This document shows, one piece after another, positions 42,791-52,941 of a stretch of DNA of 64,000 nt. Origin of the DNA: Acanthosepion esculentum. Lineage: Eukaryota; Mollusca; Cephalopoda; Sepiida; Sepiidae. The DNA is taken from the NCBI GenBank assembly GCA_964036315.1, contig OZ038496.1, positions 13,309,883 to 13,373,882 on the forward strand, given 5' to 3'. The notes beneath the pieces were generated by a model, which was not told where the DNA came from, made no database searches, and saw nothing but the letters and a program-made list of their open reading frames with translations. Numbering within the stretch: the first letter of the stretch is position 1; the number at the start of each line of letters is the position of its first letter. A program made the position numbers and the translations under genes.

Positions 42791-43110
42791 AAATGCGGGA
42801 AGAGAAGCTGACAGCATAGAACATACGGTTACATATAGCCAATTCAACTGTAAACTGATGAGACCTCATTGCTAATCTAGTACTGCGCTTAAATTCATAA
42901 AGTCTATGTACCATAGCGACGGGCACATTCAAACGATTACCAAGAAAATATTTATAGAAAAGGCACAGGAAAGCTACTTTACTGTTGCAGGAAAGTGACT
43001 GAAGACGATGCGCCAGGTCAGGACCAATAATATTGCTGATTCATCTTTGGATTTAATCAAGAGTTTCTGAATATACAGCAGGAGCACCGGATCATATTTG
43101 GCAGCAATAT
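42790..43110 (-). mobile_element. LINE-X thumb fragment, inverted
   Basis: Minus strand: LLPNMIRCSCC-like frame, QRRINNIIGPDLAH-like reading near 43030, VAFLCLFYKYFLGN (about 42950), LYEFKRSTRLAMRSHQFTVE (about 42890) and FSSRISR (about 42800). The next residues expected in LINE-X (FFPRTxxxWNRLP) are found on the opposite strand at 42620-42660, so the two pieces form a sense/antisense junction. Confidence 0.75.
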
Positions 43111-43351
43111 TGAGAAGCATGGACGAAAGGTAGACTTATATATATATGTATGATAGATTCTGGAGAGGAAAAATTGTCTAGCATAACACAGTGAAACAAA
43201 TTTCTTAGCAGCAGACCTAGTAATGGATTCAATAAAATATTTCTACTACATGTCAACCGAAAAATTTAGACCGAGAAGGCGGGCACCACGAGTCACTCAC
43301 ATGGAGGTTAGCATAAGCAATGCTGACGGGAGGAAGGGAGGAATCTTTTAG

Positions 43352-43354
<3 letters not shown>

Positions 43355-43430
<76 letters not shown>
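43355..43430. repeat. (TA)n(AG)n microsatellite
   Basis: About 45 bp TA followed by about 30 bp AG. Confidence 0.95.
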
Positions 43431-43434
<4 letters not shown>

Positions 43435-43524
43435 TGTGTAAATATAAAAGTGAACATAGAAGTCAACACTTAGAGGAGACTTAGTGTTGACTTCTATGTT
43501 CACTTTTATATTTACACACGCTCT
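43429..43524. repeat. Perfect 42-bp inverted repeat, 12-nt spacer
   Basis: 43429-43470 and 43483-43524 are exact reverse complements (AGAGCGTGTGTAAATATAAA..., ...AAGTCAACACT). The same sequence occurs unpaired at 800-830 and 1128-1145. Confidence 0.95.
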
Positions 43525-43580
43525 ATCTCTGATATTGAGCACTTTATCCCATAAATATAGCACACTTTAAGACTATATTT

Positions 43581-43582
<2 letters not shown>

Positions 43583-43617
<35 letters not shown>

Positions 43618-43810
43618 GAAATATAGTTTTAAAGTGTGCTATATTTATGGGGTAAAGTGCTCAATATCAGAGATAGAGCTTATGTAAATATAAATATAAA
43701 AGTGAACATTGAAGTCAACACTCAAAGGCTGTTTCATGCTAGACGCAATCGTCAGGCCTGACGAGTGCGTCTAGCATGAAACAGCCTGTCGCCTCTGACT
43801 TTAATGTTTA

Positions 43811-43876
<66 letters not shown>
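43583..43876 (+). repeat. TA-bounded element containing a hammerhead-like palindrome
   Basis: (TA)n at 43583-43614 and 43814-43876 bracket a 200-bp unit: GTGCTATATTTATGGGGTAA, ATCAGAGATAGAGCTTATGT, AGTGAACATTGAAGTCAACA, a 60-bp palindrome at 43727-43786 (29 of 30 pairs, no spacer), then GCCTCTGACTTTAATGTTTA. The same order is seen around 742-1218. Confidence 0.8.
43754..43794 (+). ncRNA. Hammerhead-ribozyme-like core, all elements present
   Basis: Helix I AGGC (43754-43757)/GCCT (43791-43794), 4 pairs; core CTGACGA (43758-43764); stem II GTGC/GCAT with loop GTCTA (43765-43777; one G-U); GAAA (43778-43781); short helix III C-A/T-G closing a 3-nt loop, or CAG/CTG (43782-43788); cleavage-site dinucleotide UC (43789-43790). 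This matches the type-I hammerhead consensus, with the minimal helix III known from animal retroelement and satellite hammerheads. The minus strand across the palindrome centre carries a second CTGACGA...GAAAC core but lacks the UC and helix I. Confidence 0.6.
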
Positions 43877-43879
<3 letters not shown>

Positions 43880-44371
43880 GTAGAGCAGATAAAGTCGCAC
43901 ACGAAAACGTATGTACTAATTAATATATATTTTTTAAATTTGTGTATTTAAACAGCAAATTCTCTTTTAGGCATGTCTGATTGATTAAATTACAGATATG
44001 TATGCTAATTTTTAATAACATCCGTTCATACTCACGAATATCCTTCCGTGTTAAACGATGAGAGAAAATGTGCTATAGCTGTTTAAATTTATTTTATTTT
44101 AATTTCCCAAGTACTTTCGATCTTCTTCTAAGATTATCTTCAGGAGTGCAAGTGGCGCAAAACTATATGCTGTTCATTAGTATAAGTATTTATACAAAAT
44201 TGTGCGTTGTTATCCATTACCGTAATTATTTCATTTTGCTTTTAAATACAAAATGGCTGACAATGTGCTGAACGTTCATTAGAACGGGAAAAAACTATCC
44301 ATTATGGAATTTTTTTTCCCTTTATGTTCTAATGCCATGGTCACGTGCGGATTGAAAAAACATGTTCCTTC
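43880..44371. other. Unassigned DNA with hammerhead-like motif (minus)
   Basis: At about 44103-44148, minus strand: CCTGAAGATAATCTTAG and AAGAAGATCGAAAGTACTTG. CTGAAGA, a 5-bp stem ATCTT/AAGAT and GAAA are in order; the same family as 27988-28022. No helix I/III identified. Confidence 0.45.
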
Positions 44372-44373
44372 TC

Positions 44374-44455
<82 letters not shown>
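44372..44455. repeat. (CA)n(TA)n microsatellite
   Basis: CA about 18 bp, TA about 66 bp. Confidence 0.95.
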
Positions 44456-44458
<3 letters not shown>

Positions 44459-44580
44459 TCCCTTTGGGTTCGTTATATTCACTTCACTTATATATACTGA
44501 TGCATGCCATTAATTAACCCATAGCTGGGGAGAGAAGATGTGGTTTCATACTTTTTCCAGGGGTATTTGTGCCCTCCTAT
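44456..44580 (+). mobile_element. tRNA-Arg-type SINE body fragment
   Basis: TTGGGTTCGTTATATTCACT and TTAACCCATAGCTGGGGAGA match the body of the SINE at 36085 and its relatives. Confidence 0.5.
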
Positions 44581-44734
44581 TTCAAATTCCGTGCCATTAT
44601 CCCGTTGTACATCCAAGCTTACAGCACCTGGTATTACCAAACGTTTATCGATATATGTACTGACCAGGTTCGCCGTTGCTTAACTTTGACAGGGATATTA
44701 ACTGAACAAGAAAGAAAGAAGAAATATGAGCAGA

Positions 44735-44737
44735 CTG

Positions 44738-44799
<62 letters not shown>

Positions 44800-45057
44800 T
44801 GGAAGGACTGAAATATGAACTGAAATAGATAATTATTAATGAACTGAATAAGAAAGAAAGAAAGAGAGAGAGAGAAAGAGAGAAAGAAATACATATGAGC
44901 AGACTGAGATAGATAGGTAGATAGAGTAACTGAATAAGAAAGAAAAAAGAAAGAGAGAAAGAGAGAAAGAAAGAAATACTTATGAGCAGACTGAGATAGA
45001 TAGGTCGATAGATGAACTGAATTAAAAAGAAAGAAAGAAAGAAATATGAACAGACGG

Positions 45058-45092
<35 letters not shown>

Positions 45093-45310
45093 GGAAGGAC
45101 TGATATATAAACTGAGATAGATAAATATAAATGAACTGAATAAGAAAGAAAGAAAGAAAGAAAGAAAGAAATACATATGAGTAGACTGAGATAGATAGGT
45201 AGATAGAGACACTGAATTAGAAATTAAATAAAGAAAGAAAGAAAGGAAAAAAGAAATAAAGAAAGAAATATGAGCAGACTGAGATAGATAGATAGATAGA
45301 TAGAAATACA
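44735..45310 (+). repeat. (GATA)n/(GAAA)n compound array
   Basis: GATA tracts alternate with GAAAGAAA tracts and a linker AACTGAATAAGAAAGAAA / ATGAGCAGACTGAGATAGAT, giving a loose higher-order unit. The long minus-strand frame here (YLSIYLS/FLSFFLS) is repeat-driven. Confidence 0.95.
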
Positions 45311-46100
45311 TATGAATAAACTGAAATAGGTCAATTCATACACACACATATGTCTTTACATTGTATTTACGTAGTATATCATATTGTCAAAGTCTTATAT
45401 AGCTATCTTTAATTCTCCCCGACCCCTGCTAATATATTTCATAATTGAAGTTTCCAGCTCACTTCTTATCCCATCTTCCAAACTGATACTCATATTTTCT
45501 AATTATCATCTCAAGCAGAATCACTTATCAACTCAGCGCTGAATTTTCATTCAGCAATGTCACTTTTATAACCCGGTTGATCTAAACACTGCTGTCATTA
45601 AAGAAACTAAACTATTTAGGCGAATGATAATTCCCACGAGACCGGCGACCCGATTGCAACAACAAACCAGGTATATTCGGCCAATGACCATAATTTCATA
45701 TAAAACGTAAATAATAATTAAAAATATATTACAAACAAACTAAAATATTAGAAGATTTTTTTTATTTTAAACATATTTTTATTTTTCATTTATGGGTGAT
45801 AATATGTCACGTCGGGCTGACCCAGATAATGGGTGAGCTATGGAAGAAGGGTTTATTCTTCCATTTAAATTTCCCCCATTATAAGCATTATCCATGATAT
45901 AATAACACCGTATTTCAAAATGGAATGTCTGAAAGGAAAAGTAATGACAAACATGCTTTGTTCTCAGAGAGACTTTTATACCGCTTAGTCATACACAAAT
46001 ATATATATACATATTTATACGTTATTGTGAAATTTCCCAGAATAATTCTGAAAATAAGACAATTTGGATAAAAAGAAGACAATTGGAAAATATATTTCTC
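45311..46100. other. Unassigned AT-rich DNA
   Basis: No recognised gene or repeat. Confidence 0.4.
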
Positions 46101-46105
46101 AGTCA

Positions 46106-46144
46106 TTGCCGACGCGTTTCGTCAATCCGATTTTATCAAGGCAA
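46106..46144 (-). ncRNA. Hammerhead-like motif of the Penelope-associated type
   Basis: Minus strand: helix I TTGCC/GGCAA (5 perfect pairs enclosing the motif), TTGATAAAATC in the CUGANGA position (diverged), a weak stem, then GAAA, palindromic CGCG and TC. The GAAA-CGCG-TC end and helix I fit a hammerhead; the 5' core does not, so catalysis is unlikely in this copy. Confidence 0.35.
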
Positions 46145-46149
46145 GTTTA

Positions 46150-46800
46150 AAAGCGAAATGTTTTTAGTTTCATTAAATTCAAAATATAAAGGAAACGTTC
46201 CTATGTAAGCCTCCTTCTGACGTGTGTACTACGCCGAGAAACTATAACATATATCTACACCACAATCAGAGTGGAAAGAGAATAAAAAGATAGGGTTTCC
46301 ATATAATATGGAGATTCTTCTGTGTTTCTGGAGAAGCCATATTTAGGATTCAAGAGGACCGGGCTTATCTGCTATGTCGATATCGAGAACATAATCCGCA
46401 AAAGGAAAACGGACATCATGAGGACTACGAGCCGGAGATAGTTCTATATATCCTTCTATATATCATTCCATATGAGGGGAAATATTTTCCCAAATGGAAA
46501 CGGTGCCATGGGCTTGTAAGCTGCACAACGTGCTGGAGGAGGCAGACTTATCCTCAGCCCCGGCTCCTTGATTAGGAAAAAAAACAACTACATGGTTTGA
46601 CTCCTATAAGCTGAATAAATGACTGCCACTTTCGTCATTGTGCAATGACAACAAACACTAAACGGCCGTCACGTGAGATAATCGCCTTTTGTATCCTTAC
46701 ATCATCTTTTATTCCTTCGCGTAAGATAAAACTTTCTCTGTGTCTCTATCTGACAACAGATGACCGAAACATTACATAATTTCCTATCAGCTTTTGATAT
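46150..46800. other. Unassigned DNA
   Basis: No recognised protein. GC rises at 46340-46560, and open frames there are short. Confidence 0.4.
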
Positions 46801-46802
46801 AC

Positions 46803-47310
46803 AGGGTGTTTCAGAAAACTGATATCATCTCGTAATCTAATAACCAATTTTCGTTCAAATGATGTAAAAATTTTAACAGAATGTTAAGAAACAACTCTAA
46901 ATTCTGCTTAATGTTTTCTGTTTTATTCTTTTGAGATACAGGAATGCCATTCACTGGAAAAGAAAAGGCGCTTTATGTGCTAGAGTATTCTCGGACACAA
47001 TAAAACAAAACTGCCGCAGTGTTCATTTGTAAAAAGAAAAATCTTGAAACATGCACAACTGCAATGAAGATTTAGATATGGCACAAAAAGCAAACAGGAA
47101 GGTTGTACATGCAGTATCTGGATGATCACGAGTATCGGAAGAGATGTTCGAAGGGTAATTTTTTTTTTTTTGTGGGGAGGGGTACGAATCCCCAGGTTTA
47201 TATAAGAAGTCATAAAAACCCAGATACTGCTAAAGACAGTTTGGTATGTCGCAAGGAAACGCTTGCGAATGACACAAGAAGCTACATCTCGTCCAGGCCT
47301 TAAAGACAAA
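46803..47310 (+). mobile_element. mariner relic, N-terminal transposase
   Basis: Starts CAGGGTGTTTCAGAAAACT after TA, a typical mariner terminal repeat. From 46944 the frame MPFTGKEKALYVLEYSRTQ is the characteristic N-terminus, followed by IWHKK (about 47075) and VWYVARKRLRMTQ (about 47242) from the linker region, with frameshifts and a T-run/G-run insertion at 47158-47182. No catalytic domain or right terminal repeat. Confidence 0.75.
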
Positions 47311-47722
47311 TGCGCGTAATCGAAACGTTCATGAAATCTATCTTTAAATTGTTCATTCAAATTTTGATGATTTGTTCAATAATGAGCCTCTTCAGTTTCA
47401 ATAACCTATGCAGTTACTCAGATATTTACATCTCAATGCATATCGAATATTTTGAGGTTGTATATTTATACGGGGTCTACAGGAATTTTTGGTCGAGCCT
47501 ACGGGATCGGACACCCCACATTAAATTTGGCCTTGTGCCACATATGACAGCGTAGGGCGGTTGCTAGATATCCTGAAGTTGGAGATTCATTGTGGAATTC
47601 ACTTGACTACTTCTACGCGCTGCTGGTGAATCTTACATGTGTTGCTCGTGTCCTAAGTATTATCGTTCATTACCAACCTTTGTGTGATTATTCTATTCAG
47701 TAACCTTCCATGGGTTACAACA

Positions 47723-47731
<9 letters not shown>

Positions 47732-47811
<80 letters not shown>
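47732..47811 (+). repeat. (TG)n microsatellite
   Basis: About 80 bp with one TGTTGG interruption. Confidence 0.95.
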
Positions 47812-47813
<2 letters not shown>

Positions 47814-47924
47814 CTTCTACAAACGTATATATGAACAATTCAGAAAAACACAATCCACTTTATATCATGCATATCCCAATCACCCAACCAGCATGATAAA
47901 ACAAATCCCACTCTCCATTAGCTG

Positions 47925-48300
47925 CTCGTCCTGGGTATGACTAAACTATACCCGACAGCAAAGCTTCTGATCGGGAGGAGCGTAGAACCACCTTTTAATT
48001 GAAACTGTGCCATGTTCTCCCGACCCGAAGTGGTAGCACCTGTTAGGATCAAGGCTATGGGCAATTAGTGAACCCACAAGCAAAACACTATGAAAGTATA
48101 ATAATACATTTTATAGTAAAAATACCTGCAATACTTTTTTATATTTAAAAAATACCAAAAATACGTATTTATAGTAAAATTACCAACAATACGTTTTATC
48201 TGTAGTTGAAGCCAATAAATTGTTTCAAAATATTTAGATTTCGGCATTAATTAACAGATACAGGTTGATATACTACTAAAAATCAACCAATCTATCACTT
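47925..48300 (+). mobile_element. SINE-Z, diverged copy
   Basis: CGTCCTGGGTATGACTAAAC, AACCACCTTTTAATTG, GTGGTAGCACCTGTTAGG, CAATTAGTGAACCC, ATGAAAGTATAATAATACAT, a few degraded VNTR units and GGCATTAATTAACAGATACA. An older member of the family. Confidence 0.75.
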
Positions 48301-48394
48301 GCAGATTATCCAATAACACGCCAATCACAAACATTTTCAATGAAGCAAGTATGTAACGGCGTTAGAAGACAATGGTTTTTCAGTAAAATTTACA

Positions 48395-48850
48395 TTTACA
48401 CTGAACAGAACGAAAAAGTTCCAACAGAAACATCATAAAAATGTAAAAACAAATATAAGCAAAATACTCATCAATGTCACCAACAAACACTTACCAAAAT
48501 CAAGTAAACTGCACAAAATATTCAACAAAAATACTCATTGCTATAACTGTACCAAAAATACACCAGTACACCACAAATAGCCACGACATCCACTTGTAAC
48601 TGAAGAATAAAGTCAAAATGCCCACTAAATGATAATTTCTTAAAGAATAACATAATATACAAAACTACACTAAGACCCAAAGGAAATGCTGAAAAATTAT
48701 ATGTAGGAATAACAGAAGCATCCTGGAAACAGAGACACTATTTACACAAATAGAAATATATGCAAATAGCACAAGCCTATCTAAAACTTTGCTATAGCTA
48801 TAATGACAAAATCACCCGTACACCAGATGTCTGCACTTTTCTGCCTTTAA
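48395..48850 (+). mobile_element. Penelope-like element fragment (GIY-YIG region)
   Basis: Readings in two frames: FQQKHHKN, SKLHKIFNKNTHCYNC (about 48510), IYKTTLRPKGNAEKLYVGIT (about 48660-48705) and EASWKQRHYLHK. The LYVGIT-10-Arg spacing is that of the GIY-YIG nuclease domain at the C-terminus of Penelope-like reverse transcriptases. RT part absent; multiple stops. It abuts a Gypsy fragment on the opposite strand. Confidence 0.7.
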
Positions 48851-48884
48851 TGGAGTCATTAATAGTGAGATGGAGGGTAGTGGT

Positions 48885-49580
48885 AACCATAATGGCATCA
48901 GTTGTGCTAACTGAATAAAATGAAGGAAGAAATAAGATACCTTGCGCGTTTCACTGCTTTATTTAGGTATTTAAAATCCATCCACAGTTTTGATGTACTA
49001 TTCCTCTTTACAACGGGTACTATTGATGTCAGTCGGCTCGATAATCTTTTTCAATTATTCCGTTCCGTGGCATGAGATCTACTTTCACCTTTTCTATTAG
49101 TCGTGTCTGCATTTTCCGTCCTATAGCATGATGGTATGTTTTATCATCGTTTCTTAATTTAATTTTAACGAGTCTCCTGCATTTATTATTAAGTTCGCTG
49201 AAAACCGTGGTCTCAATATCATTGATTCTTTCGCCCTCACCAGTAATCCTAGATCAGAAGCAGCGCCGCGACTTAATTCGGTTATTCACAAATATACGGA
49301 ACGACATAAGCTGGTTAGCGCCATCGCTGACCGACGAGATAAATTTTCCAAGACATTTCATGCTACCACTTGGTGATTTAAGTATGCCATCAGTAGGGTC
49401 CGAGTTTACGATATTGACGTAAAGACAACACTGGTGCGTCAGCGCTAGTATTAATTTTAAATTGACAGTCCTTCCCACAAATCTTTATTTGCGTGTCCCT
49501 TCGTGGTTCATTAGAATACACTGCACCGAAAAAACGACATCGTCTTCTACGATATCGACCACTTGGCGGCCACAACAAAT
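48885..49580 (-). mobile_element. Gypsy-type pol fragment (protease to RT start)
   Basis: Minus strand: KICGKDCQFKINTSADAPVL (about 49490) aligns with the retropepsin active-site region, where the catalytic Asp-Thr-Gly is lost (here Asn-Thr-Ser). GILKSPSGSMKCLGKF and FRIFVNNR follow (about 49380-49280). Further down, MQTRLIEKVKVDLMPRNGII (about 49110) and LNKAVKRARYL (about 48980) correspond to the start of the RT domain. Frameshifts separate them. LTR retrotransposon relic; no LTR identified nearby. Confidence 0.75.
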
Positions 49581-49589
49581 CGTAAAGTG

Positions 49590-49765
49590 GTTTGGTTTAT
49601 TTAAAGTATAAAGAATCTCTCCCATACGACGTTAGAAGATTTCAGGAGTCGAGGAAATCCCAAAAGAAAGCCTTTTAAAAAAAAATAAAAATAAATAGTG
49701 ACTGTAACGATTTATGAAGGGTGTTCGTTTGTAGAAGCAAACTAATTGTATTTGAAAAAAATCCG
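49590..49765. other. Unassigned spacer
   Basis: Short stretch with no recognised feature. Confidence 0.35.
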
Positions 49766-50310
49766 GTTTGGTTTATTTGGTTTATTTTGTTTTACGGCAT
49801 ATCAACACCTCAATGGGTTATTTAATGTCAACAAGATTTTTAGCATGATCATATGAATAGAATATGTATTCTTTGTAAGAAATCAGTTTGTAGATCGGGT
49901 TTCATTGAGGTATTATTGTAAAGAAGGAATGTAGAGGGTCTGGTTTATTTGGTTTATTTTGTTTTACGGCATATCAACACCTCAATGGGTTATTTAATGT
50001 CAGCAAGATTTTATGATAGATTTATATGAATAGAATATGTATTCTTTGTAAGAAATCAGTTTGTAAATCGACTTTCATTTCATATTCGATTTTCGTGTAT
50101 TTTTAAATTTCATATACTTTTGAACCCAGTTTGGGAGCGAGGGTAACTATTTGCCCATAGCTGGGACCCTAAGAGGTGCTACGAACCCGTCAGATTGGTT
50201 CTAGGAACAACAACAATTAAGAGGTAGTTCCACGCTCCTTAAAACCTCCTGATCAGAGGCCTTGCTACCGGATGTAGTTTATCGTCATACACAGGACGTA
50301 GAAAAGTTTG
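49766..50310 (-). mobile_element. SINE-Z with duplicated tail
   Basis: Two direct copies (49766-49910, 49940-50085) of the inverted tail GTTTTACGGCATATCAACAC, CTCAATGGGTTATTTAATGT and TATGAATAGAATATGTATTC are followed by the inverted body (TTGCCCATAGCTGGGACC, AACAATTAAGAGG) and head (TAGTTTATCGTCATACACAG). VNTR absent in this copy. Confidence 0.8.
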
Positions 50311-50870
50311 CTTATGACTTCAAGAGACTTCACTTTTTACTGATGCTGTTGAAACCTTGTTGTTATTGTCACATTTCTTTATTTATTACTGGCTCCCATA
50401 TCGTATTTATTTCTACGCTAGGCCTACTAAGGAGATCCCCATAGCCGAAACGTTGTGATAACAATTTAAACGGTGACATTAGTTTGCGTGTCAAGAATGG
50501 AAATAACTCCTCATCCTCGAAAGTCAGTCATAAATTATATTCATTATTCCACGTATTTTTAAGCTATGACATTACTGTTTTTCTGACATTACTGTTTTTA
50601 TATAAACACTCCGGCCAATATTTTCTTTGGCCTTCTTGTATTACTTGAATTCGGAGATGAAGTATTCTAAACATTTTTATATCCGTACAATTATCTTTGT
50701 TGCTTTTTTCTTTAACTGCCGATGCATTCTTCAGCCTTCTTGACCTTTTGGAATTTGTATAGCATTTTTCTTAATCTCCCCCCGTATTGGCATCTTTGCT
50801 TTCCAGGAATATTTGCAGAAAATTTGTAAAACAAAAAGTAACTGTAATGTGTTGCTTTACACAAACACAC
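50311..50870. other. Unassigned DNA
   Basis: TAGCCGAAACGTTGTGATAA at about 50441 is a stray SINE-H-like core. Nothing else recognised. Confidence 0.4.
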
Positions 50871-50910
50871 ACAGACACGGAGACATACACACGCACACTC
50901 ACAGACACAA

Positions 50911-50968
<58 letters not shown>
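50871..50968. repeat. (CA)n(TA)n microsatellite
   Basis: Imperfect CA followed by TA. Confidence 0.95.
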
Positions 50969-50969
<1 letters not shown>

Positions 50970-51224
50970 CCAAACTATATGAAAGATTTTATCTTTAGCA
51001 AAATTATTTTGTAATGTGGTAAATCTTAAAATATCTGAATAAAATTGTTTTATTATTATCGCTAAGAGAAGAAGGAATGTTTGTAGACTTGAAGCAATCT
51101 GGTAATGCCTGCTCCAAATTTTGGATTTCTGTTTCCGAAAAATATCAAGTTTTATGATCAGAATGTTATGGAAAGATTTAAAACTTAACCTAAATGGAAG
51201 GCTGGAACACTATGTATATTAACT

Positions 51225-51228
51225 GGCA

Positions 51229-51292
<64 letters not shown>

Positions 51293-51674
51293 CCAAAAAC
51301 GCCGATGAGAAAGAAAGAAAGAAAGGACGAAGTGGAAGAACGAAAGAAATGTGCGTAAGAATAAAAAGACAAAAAAAGCTGATGAGAAAGAAAGACGGAA
51401 AAAAAGAGTGCAAAAGAAAAGAAAGAAAGAAAGAAAGAAAGACCAAAAACGACGATGAGAAAGAAAGAAAGACCAAAAACGACGATGAGAAAGAAAGAAA
51501 GACCAAAAACGACGATGAGAAAGAAAGAAAGGACGATGCCAAAAAAGAAAGAAGGAAAGGACGAAGTGAAAGAACGAAAGAAATGTGCGTAAGAAAGAAA
51601 AAAAACAAAAAAGCTGATGAGAAAGAAAGACGGAAAAAAAGAGTGAAAAAGAAAGAAAGAAAAAAAGAGTGAAA

Positions 51675-51709
<35 letters not shown>

Positions 51710-51715
51710 GTAGGT
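51225..51715 (+). repeat. (GAAA)n array with nested higher-order repeats
   Basis: GAAA tracts include a 30-bp unit GACCAAAAACGACGATGAGA repeated four times. A segment of about 100 bp (GGACGAAGTGGAAGAACGAA ... GACGGAAAAAAAGAGTG) is duplicated at about 51325 and 51550. Confidence 0.95.
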
Positions 51716-52559
51716 TAAACTAAAAGAAAGAGATATATGAAGAAGTGATAGAAGCAGCGATGTAGAAATAAGATGGAATGATATGAACGGAGAAAGTAAA
51801 ACGAATGCTAGAATAAATAAATATCGTTTTCATAACGAAACGAAAAAAAAAAGACATTTAAAAAAAATAATAATCATATAAAGAATAGGAAGAAAGTAAT
51901 TCACGTATGTTATATGAAATTACTGTTTACCATTACTCGTCTTTTTTGTCTACACATTTTTTTCCTCCCGCCGCTCAGATGCAAACCGCGGTTCACTATC
52001 TAAAAAGGGGAGAAAAAAAAACGAAACGAACGCCCAATAATGGCGTCCCTTTCTCATCATTTGTAAATTCGATCGAGCATTGTCCATTTATTTTGATTGA
52101 CTCTTGGAAACTTGTATTCCTTATTTAATCTATCATGATTTTTATTTACCCTTTCTTCCTTTTTTTTTCCTTTCGAGGGAAGTAAAAAGCTTTTTTTTTT
52201 CTATCATGTTTATATTTTGTAAACAATAGTTAGCCGTTTGACAGGAAAACAAGAAGAAACAATATTTCACAAACGAAAAAACACTACACACACACACACA
52301 TGTGCGTGTGTGTGTGTAGATCTTCTTACACACGTGTGTGTGTGTAGATCTTCTTACACACAAATAATTGAAAACAAGATTAAAACTTTCTATATAGAAG
52401 AATTATTTAGAGAAATTCCACGGTGGTACATATAACTGAAACTGATAACAGAAAATCTACTACCTTAAATTTGTCACTAACATAACGATCCTAAGATATT
52501 CCATAATCTTAAAATAGTGAGCCAGAACTCACACATACCTTTGCCAAGACTACTCTATT
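51716..52559. other. Unassigned DNA
   Basis: CA/TG repeats at 52283-52362 include a direct duplication of GTGTGTGTAGATCTTCTTAC. No gene recognised. Confidence 0.4.
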
Positions 52560-52789
52560 ACGAAACCGAAACAATTCTCTTCTTTTCTACACTCCGTGCC
52601 CCCCTCATGGCTCTCCACAATTTCTTCTCCTTAGTATCCCCACACAATCTTTGTCCCCTTACTATTCATCCCTTTCTCTGTTCTGCCATGCATTTACAAA
52701 AGCTCGTTAGACAGTTTGTTAGATATTTGCCCCTGGCTTTGAAATCGATACTGTGAGTGTCAAATTTGCCAAACCTTCCTCACAGTTGG
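52560..52789 (-). mobile_element. RTE-R C-terminal fragment, inverted
   Basis: Minus strand: EEGLANLTLTVSI (about 52785-52750), AFVNAWQNRERDE-like (about 52700), then KKLWRAMRGA at 52620-52590. Contains the end of the RT C-terminus. Joined head-on to the plus-strand copy starting at 52790. Confidence 0.7.
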
Positions 52790-52941
52790 ACTTGAAGCAA
52801 CAGAAATGTGGTTCTGCAGAAGGATACTGAGAATACTATAAACCAAACATTGGAGCAACGTCGACGTTTTAGAAAAAAATGAAAAAAAAAATAGAAACAT
52901 ACTTAACACCAGGAAGAGACAGTTGAAATTGCTACCGTACT
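52790..52941 (+). mobile_element. RTE-R C-terminus, first part
   Basis: GLEATEMWFCRRILRI-like reading (52787-52840), HWSNVDVLEK and NTRKRQLKLL (about 52910-52940), interrupted by SINE-Z and resumed at 53736. Confidence 0.75.

Noticed and set aside
42857..42890. CTGATGAGACCTCATTGC as a hammerhead core
   Set aside because: No GAAA follows the short stem and the segment is explained by LINE-X coding sequence on the other strand.
44634..45311. 225-codon minus-strand frame rich in FLSFFLS and YLSIYLS
   Set aside because: Translation of GATA/GAAA microsatellites.
51349..51672. Lys/Glu-rich 107-codon ORF
   Set aside because: GAAA-repeat translation with higher-order duplication; no non-repetitive content.
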